Source of the DNA: Hypericum androsaemum
Taxonomy: Eukaryota; Streptophyta; Magnoliopsida; Malpighiales; Hypericaceae
Reading direction: 5' to 3'
Length of the DNA stretch: 64,000 nt
Assembly (NCBI GenBank): GCA_963995505.1
Contig: OZ023186.1
Span: forward strand, 1,302,001 to 1,366,000
Part shown: piece after piece, positions 12,501 to 21,019 of the stretch
Numbering within the stretch: the first letter of the stretch is position 1
Layout: each line of letters opens with the position of its first letter
Notes under the pieces: model-generated
Told to the model about the DNA's origin: nothing
The model's database searches: none
What the model saw: the letters and a program-made list of their open reading frames with translations, nothing else
Translations under genes and position numbers: made by a program

Positions 12501-12566
12501 CTTGTTAGGTGTTCAGAAAGAGATAGGGTCTAGCGTCGGTCACCGACCTGAATTTGGGTCGTGACA
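9562..12566 (+). mobile_element. 3-kb solo LTR nested in the 5' LTR
   Basis: The insert begins TGTAATACCC and ends GGGTCGTGACA, a termini pair typical of plant Gypsy elements with giant LTRs. The left flank is CGAGG; the right flank reads CGAG, one base short of a perfect five-base duplication. The second LTR copy of the host element gives the empty site (AGGCGAGGTTATGG near 15335). It has no coding frame. Being about 3 kb with no internal region, it is most simply a solo LTR left by recombination between two LTRs. Assignment to a Tekay-like lineage is inferred from the ends and from the AAAGTTGTAG...CTAACGG motif inside. Confidence 0.75.
10470..11060 (+). repeat. Degenerate tandem repeat inside the solo LTR
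   Basis: About four decayed units, each roughly 170-190 bases, recur near 10470, 10650, 10840 and 11005. Each has GGTAAG, a TTGGACTTT-like stretch, then AAAAGTTGTAGA and, in the first three, a TTTCTAACGG-like segment. They give rise to the weak reading frame 10317-10757, which is not regarded as a gene. Confidence 0.6.
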
Positions 12567-13346
12567 CGAGTTATGGACATTGGCCCTTAGCTTGAGGCAT
12601 GGTAATGGACATTGGCCCTTAGCTTGAGGCAATGCGTCGAATATTTGTCTTAGGCTTGAGGTGAGGTGTTGGACATTGGCATAACTTGGGCCGTTGGACA
12701 TTGACAATAACTTGAGTTGTTGACAATGACACTAGCTTGAGGTAGTGGACAACTGATGCTAGCACAAGGTAATGGTTGATTGGTGCTAGCACAAGGCGTT
12801 GGACATTACCGCCAGCCCAATATAGGTGTTGCATCAAACTCATAGGGAGACCAAACGGAGATGGACGCTAGATATCAGATGAGCCCTAAAGCCATATAGG
12901 GATGGGCTTTAGGTTAGTGAGCCCAGTTGAGGGCGGCTTAGGAAGTAGGCCGAGATGATGGATTGGGGTTTTTCCTACGATGAGCCGAGTCGTTCTATAT
13001 TAGACACGGCCTAATCAGAGTCTTTCTATACTGGACAGGACTTAAGTAGGATTTTCCTATTTGAAGCAGGGGCTAATTTGGATGTTTCCTAATTTGAATG
13101 GGGGGGAGGCTAGGTTAAGGTGCTCTATATAAGGAAAGCTTGTGCATGGGAGTGGACACCCATTAACCACACAACACAAAAACTTTAATTTTCTCTCTTG
13201 TATCATTTTTGCCTTTCCTAGCGTAGCCTTAACCTACCGTAGTTTTAGTCACTTTTTCTCCCCTCTCTGTTACACCGACCTTGGGACGACTACTCCAGAT
13301 CCATCTCAGATGACTTGACGTTCTTGTACCATTTTTCCCTGCAACA

Positions 13347-15174
13347 TATTTTTGCACACTTGGTAGGACTAAGGAGGGTGTATGAGAACGCGGTCTAACC
13401 TTTGCCTGATCACTCATAACCAAGAACTTTGATGTTGCAGCTTTCTTTGTGGAGCCATCAATGTCTGCTCTCCAACCGAACACGGAAGGGAACCTATTTT
13501 CCATTACTCTTTATTTGTGGTTGACGAAGGCAATACCAGTGTGGTAGATCGACCTCGATCAGTGTCTTGCCAAGACTCTAGCCATGATCCAGGAGCTTAG
13601 GAAGAAAAGCTACCAATGTGGTAGGGAGATCATCAACAATATAGCAGTTGGGCCAATCGTTGCTCAAAGTGACAGACTAGGACTCGGTATGGGGTCACCA
13701 CCCTTCACTCAGCATACGTCAGAGCATCCAAGACCAACCCCCTTATACTGTGATGCCGAGACTCTGGACTTCACAAACTTACCTAACCGACCCTCATCAA
13801 CAGCAACCTCTGACTACCAAGGGTTGCGAGAGCATGCCTCAAGGAAGAAGACTTATACTCCTACTTCAGTGACTTGATTTGTGAAGTTGAGGGGACCTGA
13901 AGGAGGATGATGATGTTAATTTGAGGATGAAGGAGCAACCCCAAGTTTTTGATGTTGAGAGCTCAGCCTTTGTTATAAGAGGGTTATAAGAGGGTCATTT
14001 CTAAGCCGTCAATACAAGATGTCTTAACTAAGACCCAAAGACATCGGCTCAATAGGAAGGTCCAGAGATAGAAGCAAGTCGTTAAGTATCTTGAAGGGTA
14101 ACTCGCAGAGCAAATGGCCATGTTGGAGGAATAAATGGCTCTCTAAAGGCACCCACTGACCTACGCAGAAAGTTGATCCAAAAGTGGGTACCTAAGGTGA
14201 GAAGCGAGATCCACCTGAAAGGAGATCACCCTAAAAAAGATAAGGCCAACCAGAAAGAGGAGGAGGTCTAGGTCGATCTTGGCTTAAGGGACTTCTCAAG
14301 CAAGGCGGCTACTGACATGGAGTTCTCTTTACTGGTTATCTTTGGATCGAGATCCATCCAACCAAGCCACCTTAGAGGGGATGTGATCGAAGAAGACCCT
14401 ACTGAAGCTCAGATGGAAGAGAAGTCCTCAGCCATACATGTAGTGGAGGGCTTTGATGGCAGCGTCGCCATTGTGAGGTCTACCGAGAAGAGGAGCAATC
14501 CTGAGACTCCTTTGCATCACAGCTCATATCCCTCAGCCAATCGAGAAAGTACACAGGGAGAACATGGGTGTGCTGAGCACCTTTCTTCAGTCGCTCCTCT
14601 AGAAGCATGATAAGGAGAAGGAGGATGTCAGTGTGACCAGTACGATCATAACAACCTTTGTTGTGGAAGGGTGAGACTCGATCTTCTCTAGTCAGGGTAT
14701 CTCATCTTCCATCTGTCAATGTCTAATTCGATGGAAGTCAGATGGAAAGATAGAGATCGTGATGGCTGAGGCACATCCATTCCTGTGGGCTATGCACGAT
14801 ATAGAGGCGGCCTTCTATGACAGATCAATAGTGCCAACAAGGGTGGCCTAGAGCAGCATTCACGGCTAGTTTATCCAGTAGACGAGTTCGGTCAAACTGG
14901 GGGTCCTTTTGACCCGATGACCGATCAGTGCTACACCCGGGGTGGGGTGCGGGCGCAAACATCTTGCCTCACTTATGCCTTATCACCATACGGGTCGGCT
15001 GGGTATGTTTTTAATGACGACAGTCTAGACCTAAGTTTAGTGACCGACGCCTTATCTTGGGCAAGTTACACGATGCCAAGGCAGAGATGGGGGACCCTTT
15101 GGGTAGAGAGACACTATAAGCTCATCAAGTCAAGAAGATTTTTAAGGACCGAAGAGTTAACGTGCGAGGGGCAT
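13347..15174 (+). pseudogene. Internal region of the LTR element with gag-like remnants
   Basis: Short plus-strand frames, the longest 13584-13877, 14317-14610 and 14917-15222, none over about 100 codons. The segment near 13570-13860 reads like a charged gag N terminus with a coiled-coil start (MIQELRKKS). No zinc knuckle or polymerase motif is seen. A primer-binding site directly after the LTR could not be recognised. It is described as gag-like only because of its place in the element. Confidence 0.4.
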
Positions 15175-16229
15175 TGTTGGAGTGCAAATATTTTGTGTCC
15201 ATGGACATTGGCCCTTAAATGAATGGAGGCAATGGATGATGCCCTTTGCTTTTAAACATTGGCCCTTAGCTGGAGGTGATGGACATTAGCCCTTAGCTTG
15301 AGGCGAGATTACAGACATTGGCTCTTAGCTTGAGGCGAGGTTATGGACATTGGCCCGTAGCTTGAGGCAAGGTGATGGACATTGGCTATTAGCTTGAGGC
15401 ATAGAAATTGGCATACATTGGCCCTTAGATTGAGGTGAGGTGATGGACATTGGCCCTTAGTTTGAGGTGAGGTGATGGACATTGGCCCTTGGTTTGAGGC
15501 AAGGCATTGGATATTGGTCCTTGGCTTGAGGGCAGGTGTTGGACATTGGCATTAACTTAGGTCATTTGACATTGCCACTAATTGGAGCCGTTGGACAACG
15601 ACACTAGCTTGAGGTAGTGGACGACTGGCTCAGGCTTGAGGTAGTGGATGACTGGCGCTAGCTTAAGGTAATTGAAGATTGGTGCTAGCACAAGGCGTTG
15701 GACGTTGTCGCCAGCTCAATCAGACTCATAGGGAGACCAGACAGAGATGGACGTTAGAGACTGAATGAGCCTCAAAGGAAGATGGTAATGGACTTCAGGT
15801 AAGTGAGCCCAGTTGAGAACGGCTTAAGAAGTAGGCCGAGGTGATGGCTTGGAATTTTTTCCTACGATGAGTCGAGTCATCCTATATTGGACACTGCCTA
15901 ATTAGAGTCTTTCTATATTGGACACATCGTAAGTAGAATTTTCCTATTCAGAGCACGAACTAATTTGAGTGTTTCCTACTTGGAATAGGTTGAGGCTAGG
16001 TTAAAGTGCTTTATAAAAGGAGAGCTTGAGCAAGGGAGCGGACACTCATCAATCACACAACACAAAAACTCTACTTTTCTCTCTTGTATCGTTTTTCTCT
16101 TTCTTAGCTTAGCCTTAGCCTAGCATACTTTTAGTCACTTTTTTCCCCTCTCTGTTAGGCCAACCTTAGGACGACCACTCCGGATCCGTCTAGGATTACT
16201 TGATATTCTTGTTCTTTTTTCTCGCAACA
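15175..16229 (+). repeat. 3' LTR of the non-autonomous element
   Basis: This 1,055-bp LTR is uninterrupted and so shows the original form of the left copy. It holds about nineteen imperfect GACATTGGCCCTTAGCTTGAGG units (15200-15720), then a unique part with a TATA box near 16010 and a TG...CA frame (TGTTGG...CAACA). Confidence 0.85.
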
Positions 16230-17011
16230 TATAGCCATCTCGTTGAGGAGTTTCATGGTCATCTTGTTAGGAGGCTGAATTACGGATAAGTTGTTATGAC
16301 TGCTATACTTGTTTTACTTTTCGTTTTATATAAGGGTCTGACCCCACCTTTCTAAGAAAAAGATTGGAGGAATTTTTTTCCTGTCCTAGACACGGAAAGA
16401 TGGATTCAGCAGACATATATGCTAAACCCCTTCTTATTGGACTATATGATCGATAAATTATTGTTAGGAAATAAAGGATAATGGATGGTAAGTGTTTTAA
16501 TCTAACCAGGGATATAATAATAATGATCAACTTCAGTATTTGAGATATGTAGAAAAATTTCATGATTATTCGGTTAGCAAAAATATTGGTTGAACCTCTC
16601 TCACAAATATTTATAAAAAAAGTTTTGTCACAAATATTTAATACTAAATAAATTTTAAATATTAGAATTCGAGATTTTTAATTAAACTAAAATCACTTAT
16701 TTACATGTTGTTGATTTAAGTGGTTTAATACGGGAGTCCGTATTACAAGATATGAAAAATCTACCTTAAGTAAATGAATCTTCTTGCGGGGAGGAGCACT
16801 TTCAGGGAAGCTACAATTGGGATGGAAGAAGATATTTGAGCTGTTGCGACCACTAAAACATTTCGATGTGAATCTCACTTTTGTGGGAATCACTTTTCCA
16901 TGAAAATTAGAAGATGGGATCTGAGAATTCTCGCAGTTGAAATTCCAGTAAAAGATGTACACGAGAGCTCCATGATCATTGATACTGAAGGGCAAATGGA
17001 TCATGGATGCC

Positions 17012-17018
17012 TTAAATA
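17012..17018 (-). promoter_or_regulatory. TATA-like box of copy B
   Basis: TATTTAA on the minus strand, about 39 bases upstream of the conserved exon-1 ATG, in the same context as in copies A and D. The upstream region beyond about 17130 has been separated from the gene by the MULE and continues at 24705. Confidence 0.5.
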
Positions 17019-17206
17019 GCATCGAGATTGTGATCTGCGTCCAATAATTATGGGGATAATTTATTAAATATTATTGTTGACTCAGCACCAGCTGTACCTC
17101 TTGAATTTATGAGACCTGGCTTACTGAAAAAATATATTTTTTTGGGTAGGTAAAATATCTATTCATATTTTTTATTATACTATTACAGAATAGATACACC
17201 AAGGGG

Positions 17207-17460
17207 TTTTTTTTGTCTGAATGGTGTTACTATTCACTACGTTTTGTGAAAAAAGCGTCCGATTTGAAAGTATTGTGGGGACGGTGTCCACGTGGCACGG
17301 ACGCCAAAAAAAGTCGGATCTTAGACCAAGATCCGACTTTTTTTGTCGGATGACCAAGATCCGACTTTTTTTGTCGAATATATCATCCGACTAAAAAAGT
17401 AGGATATTGGTCCAAGATCTGACTTTTTTGGTCGGATCTTGGTCAAAATCCTATCCGAGA
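17207..17460. repeat. Left terminal inverted repeat of the MULE
   Basis: It begins with a T-run and GTCTGAA, then a unique 90-base part shared with the right arm, then three or four imperfect palindromes of GTCGGATCTTGG/CCAAGATCCGAC. The internal palindromes mean the arm can fold on itself as well as pair with the right arm. Confidence 0.85.
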
Positions 17461-17639
17461 CGAAAAAAGTCGGTATTGGTCCAATATCCGACTTTTTTGG
17501 TCGGATCTTTGTCAAAATCCTATCCGATATAAAGTAGATTTCTGATGGATACCGAGATCCCAACTTTGTAAGTCAGATAACAAGATCCAACAAAAAAAGT
17601 CAGATTTCTGTCGGTAAATAGGTCTACCAAAATCCGACT

Positions 17640-17935
17640 TTTTCCAGCGCTCAAACCCCCCACCCCCCCCCCCCCCCCCCCCCGCGATCCCGTCCCCGAC
17701 TCGCCTCTCCCGCTCCCTCGCCTCGCCGCTCGCCCGTCGCTCGCCGCGCCGCTCCCGCTCCCGCTCGCCTCGCCGCTCACCCGTCCTTCGCCTGCCGCTC
17801 GCCGCTCGCCCGTCCCTCGCCTCGCCTCTCCCGCTCCCGCTCGCCTGTCCCTCGCCTCGCCTCTCCGCTCCTGCTCGCCGCTCGCCGGCTCGCCTCACCG
17901 CACCCGCGTCGCCTTGTCTCGGTCCGGCCCGACGT
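17640..17935. repeat. Extremely GC-rich subterminal tract with a run of 21 C
   Basis: A run of 21 consecutive C bases (about 17663-17683) is followed by about 250 bases of CGCTCGCC/CTCCCGCT pentamer- to octamer-like repeats, unlike anything nearby. The reverse strand gives low-complexity Arg/Gly/Glu/Ser frames that are not real proteins. G-runs on the minus strand could form quadruplexes. Acquisition of a host CpG-island fragment or slippage expansion are both possible. Confidence 0.8.
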
Positions 17936-18074
17936 GGTATTAGGTAAATTTTTTAATTTTTAAATTGGTTAATTGTGAATGTTAGTTAATTGGTTAATTG
18001 GTGATGTTGGTTAATTGTTGATGTTGGTTAATTGTAATTTGTAGATAATTGGTTAAAAAAAATTTAGTCCGAAC

Positions 18075-18330
18075 GGTGCGACCAAAATTTTAGGCTGACC
18101 GGTCTGGCCAAAAAATTGATCAGACCAAATTGACCAATTTATGGTCCGACCAGTTTTGCTGAAATATTGTCCAATCGGTTTGACCGAAATATGGTCCGAT
18201 CGGTTTGACCAAAAAATGGTCCGACCAATTTGACCGAAATATGGTCCGACCAGTTTGAACGAAATATGGTCCGACCAGTTTGACCAAAATAAGGTCCGAC
18301 TGGTTTGACCGTTAAACAGTGTGACCGTAA
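18075..18330 (+). repeat. Subterminal tandem repeats of the MULE, left
   Basis: About nine imperfect 27-28-base units with the core TGGTCCGACCAGTTTGACC. Related units in the other direction lie at 23870-24065, so the pair forms a second, inner inverted repeat. Arrays of short motifs next to Mutator ends are often transposase-binding sites; that role is inferred here. Confidence 0.7.
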
Positions 18331-18426
18331 TATAGTCTGTAATAACGCTATTTTAATTAATTTTTTGATTAATGTTCTAATTGTTTAATATTTAACATTG
18401 TTGGATTTGCTAAGTTTGTTAATATA

Positions 18427-18813
18427 TTGGTAAGTGGAATTGTATGTCTATTGTGTTGTTTAGATATGGATGCACAACTATACGGGCATCTTCTAGGGAA
18501 TGGAGGACCCTTAGATACGTCGGTATTAGTGCACCAGGATGTGCACCGTTCTCAGGATGTGTGGAACCGTGAGGTTCGTGAAGGGATTAACGATAATCAG
18601 GACACATTGTTGAAGATACACCGACAGAAATGGACGGTGTCTCATGTGCAGAACGAGGCCTTTATAGCCTATATGAAGAAGGCAGGTTTCTGGGATGTGT
18701 GGTGTATTGGCTGGGCCGTTCTCGAAACAACATTTGTTACAGCCTTGGTGGAGCGGTGGCGGCCCGAGACCCATACGTTCCATATGCCTGTGGGTGAGAT
18801 GACAATAATCTGA
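18427..18813 (+). pseudogene. Plant mobile domain (PMD, MAIN-like) exon, truncated
   Basis: The frame from the internal Met at 18463 (MDAQLYGHLLGNGG) contains the PMD hallmarks: WNRE, an AFIAYMKKAGFWDV block, LVERWRPETHTFH and MPVGEMTI at the end. In full-length proteins this is followed by LQDV..LLGL and the rest of the fold; here a stop (ATAATCTGA) comes at once. Only the N-terminal third of the domain is left. PMD proteins include the Arabidopsis nuclear factors MAIN and MAIL1 and many transposon-borne relatives. It lies inside the MULE, divergent from the genes on the minus strand. A 27-base piece (CCGAGACCCATACG...) is repeated 65 bases further on, just after the stop. Confidence 0.8.
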
Positions 18814-18827
18814 AATAAGTGCAATAA

Positions 18828-19025
18828 GTGCCCGAGACCCATACGTTCCATATGCCTGCGGGAGCGGTATTCGATTTTCTGAAATAATATGAAAAAGTAC
18901 AATACTAAAATAGGATGACAACAATCTGAAATAACAGATAAAAAAATGTCTTTATGTTTCTCAACACGTTGCCACAATTCTCATCAGAATCCCCGGTAGG
19001 GACATATTTACCACTATTCCTTGAA
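18828..19025. other. Scrambled tail after the PMD exon
   Basis: The segment repeats parts of the PMD exon end (CCGAGACCCATACGTTCC, near 18763 and 18828) and twice carries GATGACAATAATCTGAAATAA-like text (near 18798 and 18915). It looks like the scar of local rearrangement that cut the PMD gene short. No gene is supported here. Confidence 0.5.
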
Positions 19026-19029
19026 AACT

Positions 19030-20750
19030 CGTTTAACATTCTCGTGATCAACACTGAAATGTATTCGATTTTCTTCATACGAGACATAAATCTGTTCAAA
19101 AAATACTTAATTAGGTCAATGATTATATTAAAATAATTTACTGACATAGTGTAATGATAATATATGCTTACATCTTTCACTAGCAACACACATCCATCAC
19201 AGTAGGTACGCTCAATGTCTTGTAAACTCCCCGTGATTTCGCCAGTAGGATCCTTCATAAATTTATAGATATGAAGTCTTTGATAATCAAAAAATATGAT
19301 TAAGAAATAAATAATATATTATATTATAATACCTGAAAAACTGCTCGGAAACTATTGCCGTATATATGTTTCTTCTTTTTCACGTACAGAACCATCTGCA
19401 AGTCTCATAGTTAACAATAACATTACTTGCAAATTACAAAATTTTCATATATGTACAAATGTTACCTGTGGAATTGTGATGCTTTCAGAGATTTTTTTTA
19501 CATCCTCAATAGATACTCCATCAACGTTATCTCCATACATCAAACCTAAAAAATTTAAAAATTAGATACTCCATCAATGTAAGTAACAAGTATAAGTATT
19601 TTCGTAATACCGTGAGATAGAACAAATTCAATAGCTGTTGTCCATGGTTCATTGTTAAAAATGTCATTGGCTTTGCGGTCTGCTTCAGCTCGTATGGCTT
19701 TCCTTCGAAGGGCTGATTTAGCTTCAGCTTCCTTTTTATGCAGCTCTAACCTCTTTTGTTCTTGGAGCCACTCAAAGGCCTCTGAGCCATATAGTGCCTT
19801 CAAATCGGCACCACGTCCCTCAGGATATGGTGCTGGAGGATAAGGACGACGAACATCAGAGGATGGTGCTGGACGAGTTTGTTCTTGGGAATCTTCATCA
19901 GATTTCCCATTTTTCTTGAACACTTTGACCACGTTCTCATCAGTAATGCTAAATAATTTGTTGTTCGGGTATGGGGACGAGTCAACTTTTACCTGTTGAA
20001 GAACCAGAAAATCAGTAAACAACTATCTGGGACTATTGAGTAAAAAAAAAGGATATGCTCACATTTTTAAGATACAACACACATTCAGCTTCAACAAGAC
20101 CGGTATTGTCATTTATTGTACCAGTAATACTGCCGGTAGAATCCTGCAATATATTAAAAGTTTAAAAAATTTCTCACATAACATAAATATTTAAGAATAA
20201 ATAAAATTCTTTTAATTGTACCTTTAATGTCGCAAGTGCGCCAATTCTGACACGCTGAAAACGGGTCACCTCTACAACCATCTACAAGCAAATACAAAAT
20301 ACTTGTTATAAAATTCACTATGATGCTAACTCAAATTAAAAGATAATGTAAAATTTATTACCGACATAACTATAGTACCACTATAGGTATTTTTGAAGCT
20401 CTGAATACTTGTCCCTTTAAAACAGGTTCCTATCATCATCCCTGTAAAATAAATTAAAAATTAATAAAAATATTATGTGATCCAAGATAGAAACACGGAA
20501 TACCTTCAACTGTCAGAAAGTCCATGGCTCTACTCCACGGTTCTGGATCTCGCTTGACAAGTTTGTAATAACAGTTGCTTTTGGTAGGTTTCTGAAGAGG
20601 GACTTCTGATCTATCGTTGGATGGCCTCTGTAATCGTTTGAAAATATACCTAAACTTAGAGCCACATAGAGCATTCCAATTGATTTGAGGATGCTCCAGC
20701 TCTTCATCATCATGTGCGATTGGCTCTTTGCCACTTTTCCTCATCGGCAC
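19030..20750 (-). pseudogene. HROB-like OB-fold gene with two tandem modules
   Basis: Five-exon modules occur twice. Module 1: an EPWSRAMDFLTVEGI exon (to about 20510), then pieces near 20440-20355, 20283-20220 (VTRFQRVRIGALATL), 20145-20060 (KDSTGSITGTI...CVLYLKNV) and 19990-19900 (KVDSSPYPNNKLFSITDENVV). Module 2: EPWTTAIEFVLSHGI (19650-19605), then pieces near 19550-19470, 19395-19330, 19262-19170 (KDPTGEITGSL...CVLLVKDV) and 19100-19030 (FSVDHENVKRVFKE, then a stop). The LKDPTG-IxG-(x)-VLxLKxV pattern is that of the OB fold of HROB/DUF4539, the MCM8-MCM9 loader in recombination repair; the call is from memory of that pattern. Introns were judged by frame, not proven. A coiled, Lys/Glu-rich linker (LQEQKRLELHKKEAEAK) joins the modules. 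It lies between the PMD exon and the transposase, so it was probably captured by the MULE. Confidence 0.5.
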
Positions 20751-21019
20751 ACCTGAACAATTATGACAATAAACATATACATAAAATGTGTTAAAGAAAT
20801 ATAGTTGTGTTGGTGGTATAAAAATAAGAAGAAGACAAAATACCCGTGACTAAATGAAAATTCTGGCCGAATACGTCGCCAGGAGTGTAATGCGTCATTA
20901 TTCTGCTAAGATAGAGACACTGAAACTTCAGACTGTTACAAAGAAACTCAACACAACCCACATAGAGTTTCACAAAATATTACAAAGTACAATCCTTTCA
21001 GTTCAAAATTAATTACAAT

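Larger units (their letters stand above)
9400..13346 (+). repeat. 5' LTR of the non-autonomous element (interrupted)
   Basis: The LTR sequence is 9400-9561 plus 12567-13346; the gap is the solo LTR at 9562-12566. The left half is a string of imperfect repeats of GGACATTGGCCCTTAGCTTGAGGC, a unit of roughly 25-30 bases. The right half matches 15720-16229 closely and ends at GCAACA. Confidence 0.8.
9400..16229 (+). mobile_element. Non-autonomous LTR retrotransposon with gag-like remnant
   Basis: Two long direct repeats begin TGTTG and end GCAACA: 9400-13346 (interrupted by a 3-kb insert) and 15175-16229. Flanks are GATAG on the left and TATAG on the right, a five-base target duplication with one mismatch. 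Both LTRs carry a TATA box followed by AAGG (CTCTATATAAGG near 13126, TTTATAAAAGG near 16010), which sets the plus orientation. The internal part (13347-15174, about 1.8 kb) has only short broken frames and no protease, integrase, reverse transcriptase or RNase H, so the element could move only with outside help. LTR-to-LTR divergence is high, so it is old. It sits in intron 1 of copy B, next to the LINE tail. Superfamily is uncertain; the size and gag-like debris suggest a Gypsy relative. Confidence 0.8.
5932..16973 (-). pseudogene. HST-like plastid UbiA prenyltransferase, copy B, ten exons, lightly damaged
   Basis: A membrane prenyltransferase of the homogentisate solanesyltransferase type, which in plants transfers a polyprenyl diphosphate to homogentisate in the plastoquinone pathway of the chloroplast envelope. 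Exons, high to low coordinate: 16973-16765, 8385-8264, 8130-7975, 7876-7651, 7187-7117, 6979-6887, 6712-6595, 6485-6423, 6234-6202, 6006-5932. Phases all match and give about 390 residues, the usual family length. The first Asp motif NQIFDIEID is in exon 3 and the second, KDIEDLEGD, in exon 6. Hydrophobic helices fill exons 3, 4, 6, 7 and 8; the tail is LAIEFVLFPFI. Two lesions: one base is missing in exon 1 (frameshift after about 18 codons from the conserved ATG), and the acceptor before exon 10 reads CAA where D and E read CAG. Intron 1 holds about 8 kb of transposons. Exons 2-9 are intact, so decay may be recent. Substrate is not known; relatives have been recruited to other aromatic acceptors. 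Confidence 0.85.

Noticed and set aside
17512..17898. Minus-strand frames of 86-128 codons, rich in Arg, Gly and Glu
   Set aside because: They come from the C-run and CG-rich simple repeats of the MULE; composition alone keeps them open.
18526..18977. Minus-strand frames of 102-132 codons across the PMD exon
   Set aside because: They are antisense to the PMD exon, whose sense frame has clear domain motifs.
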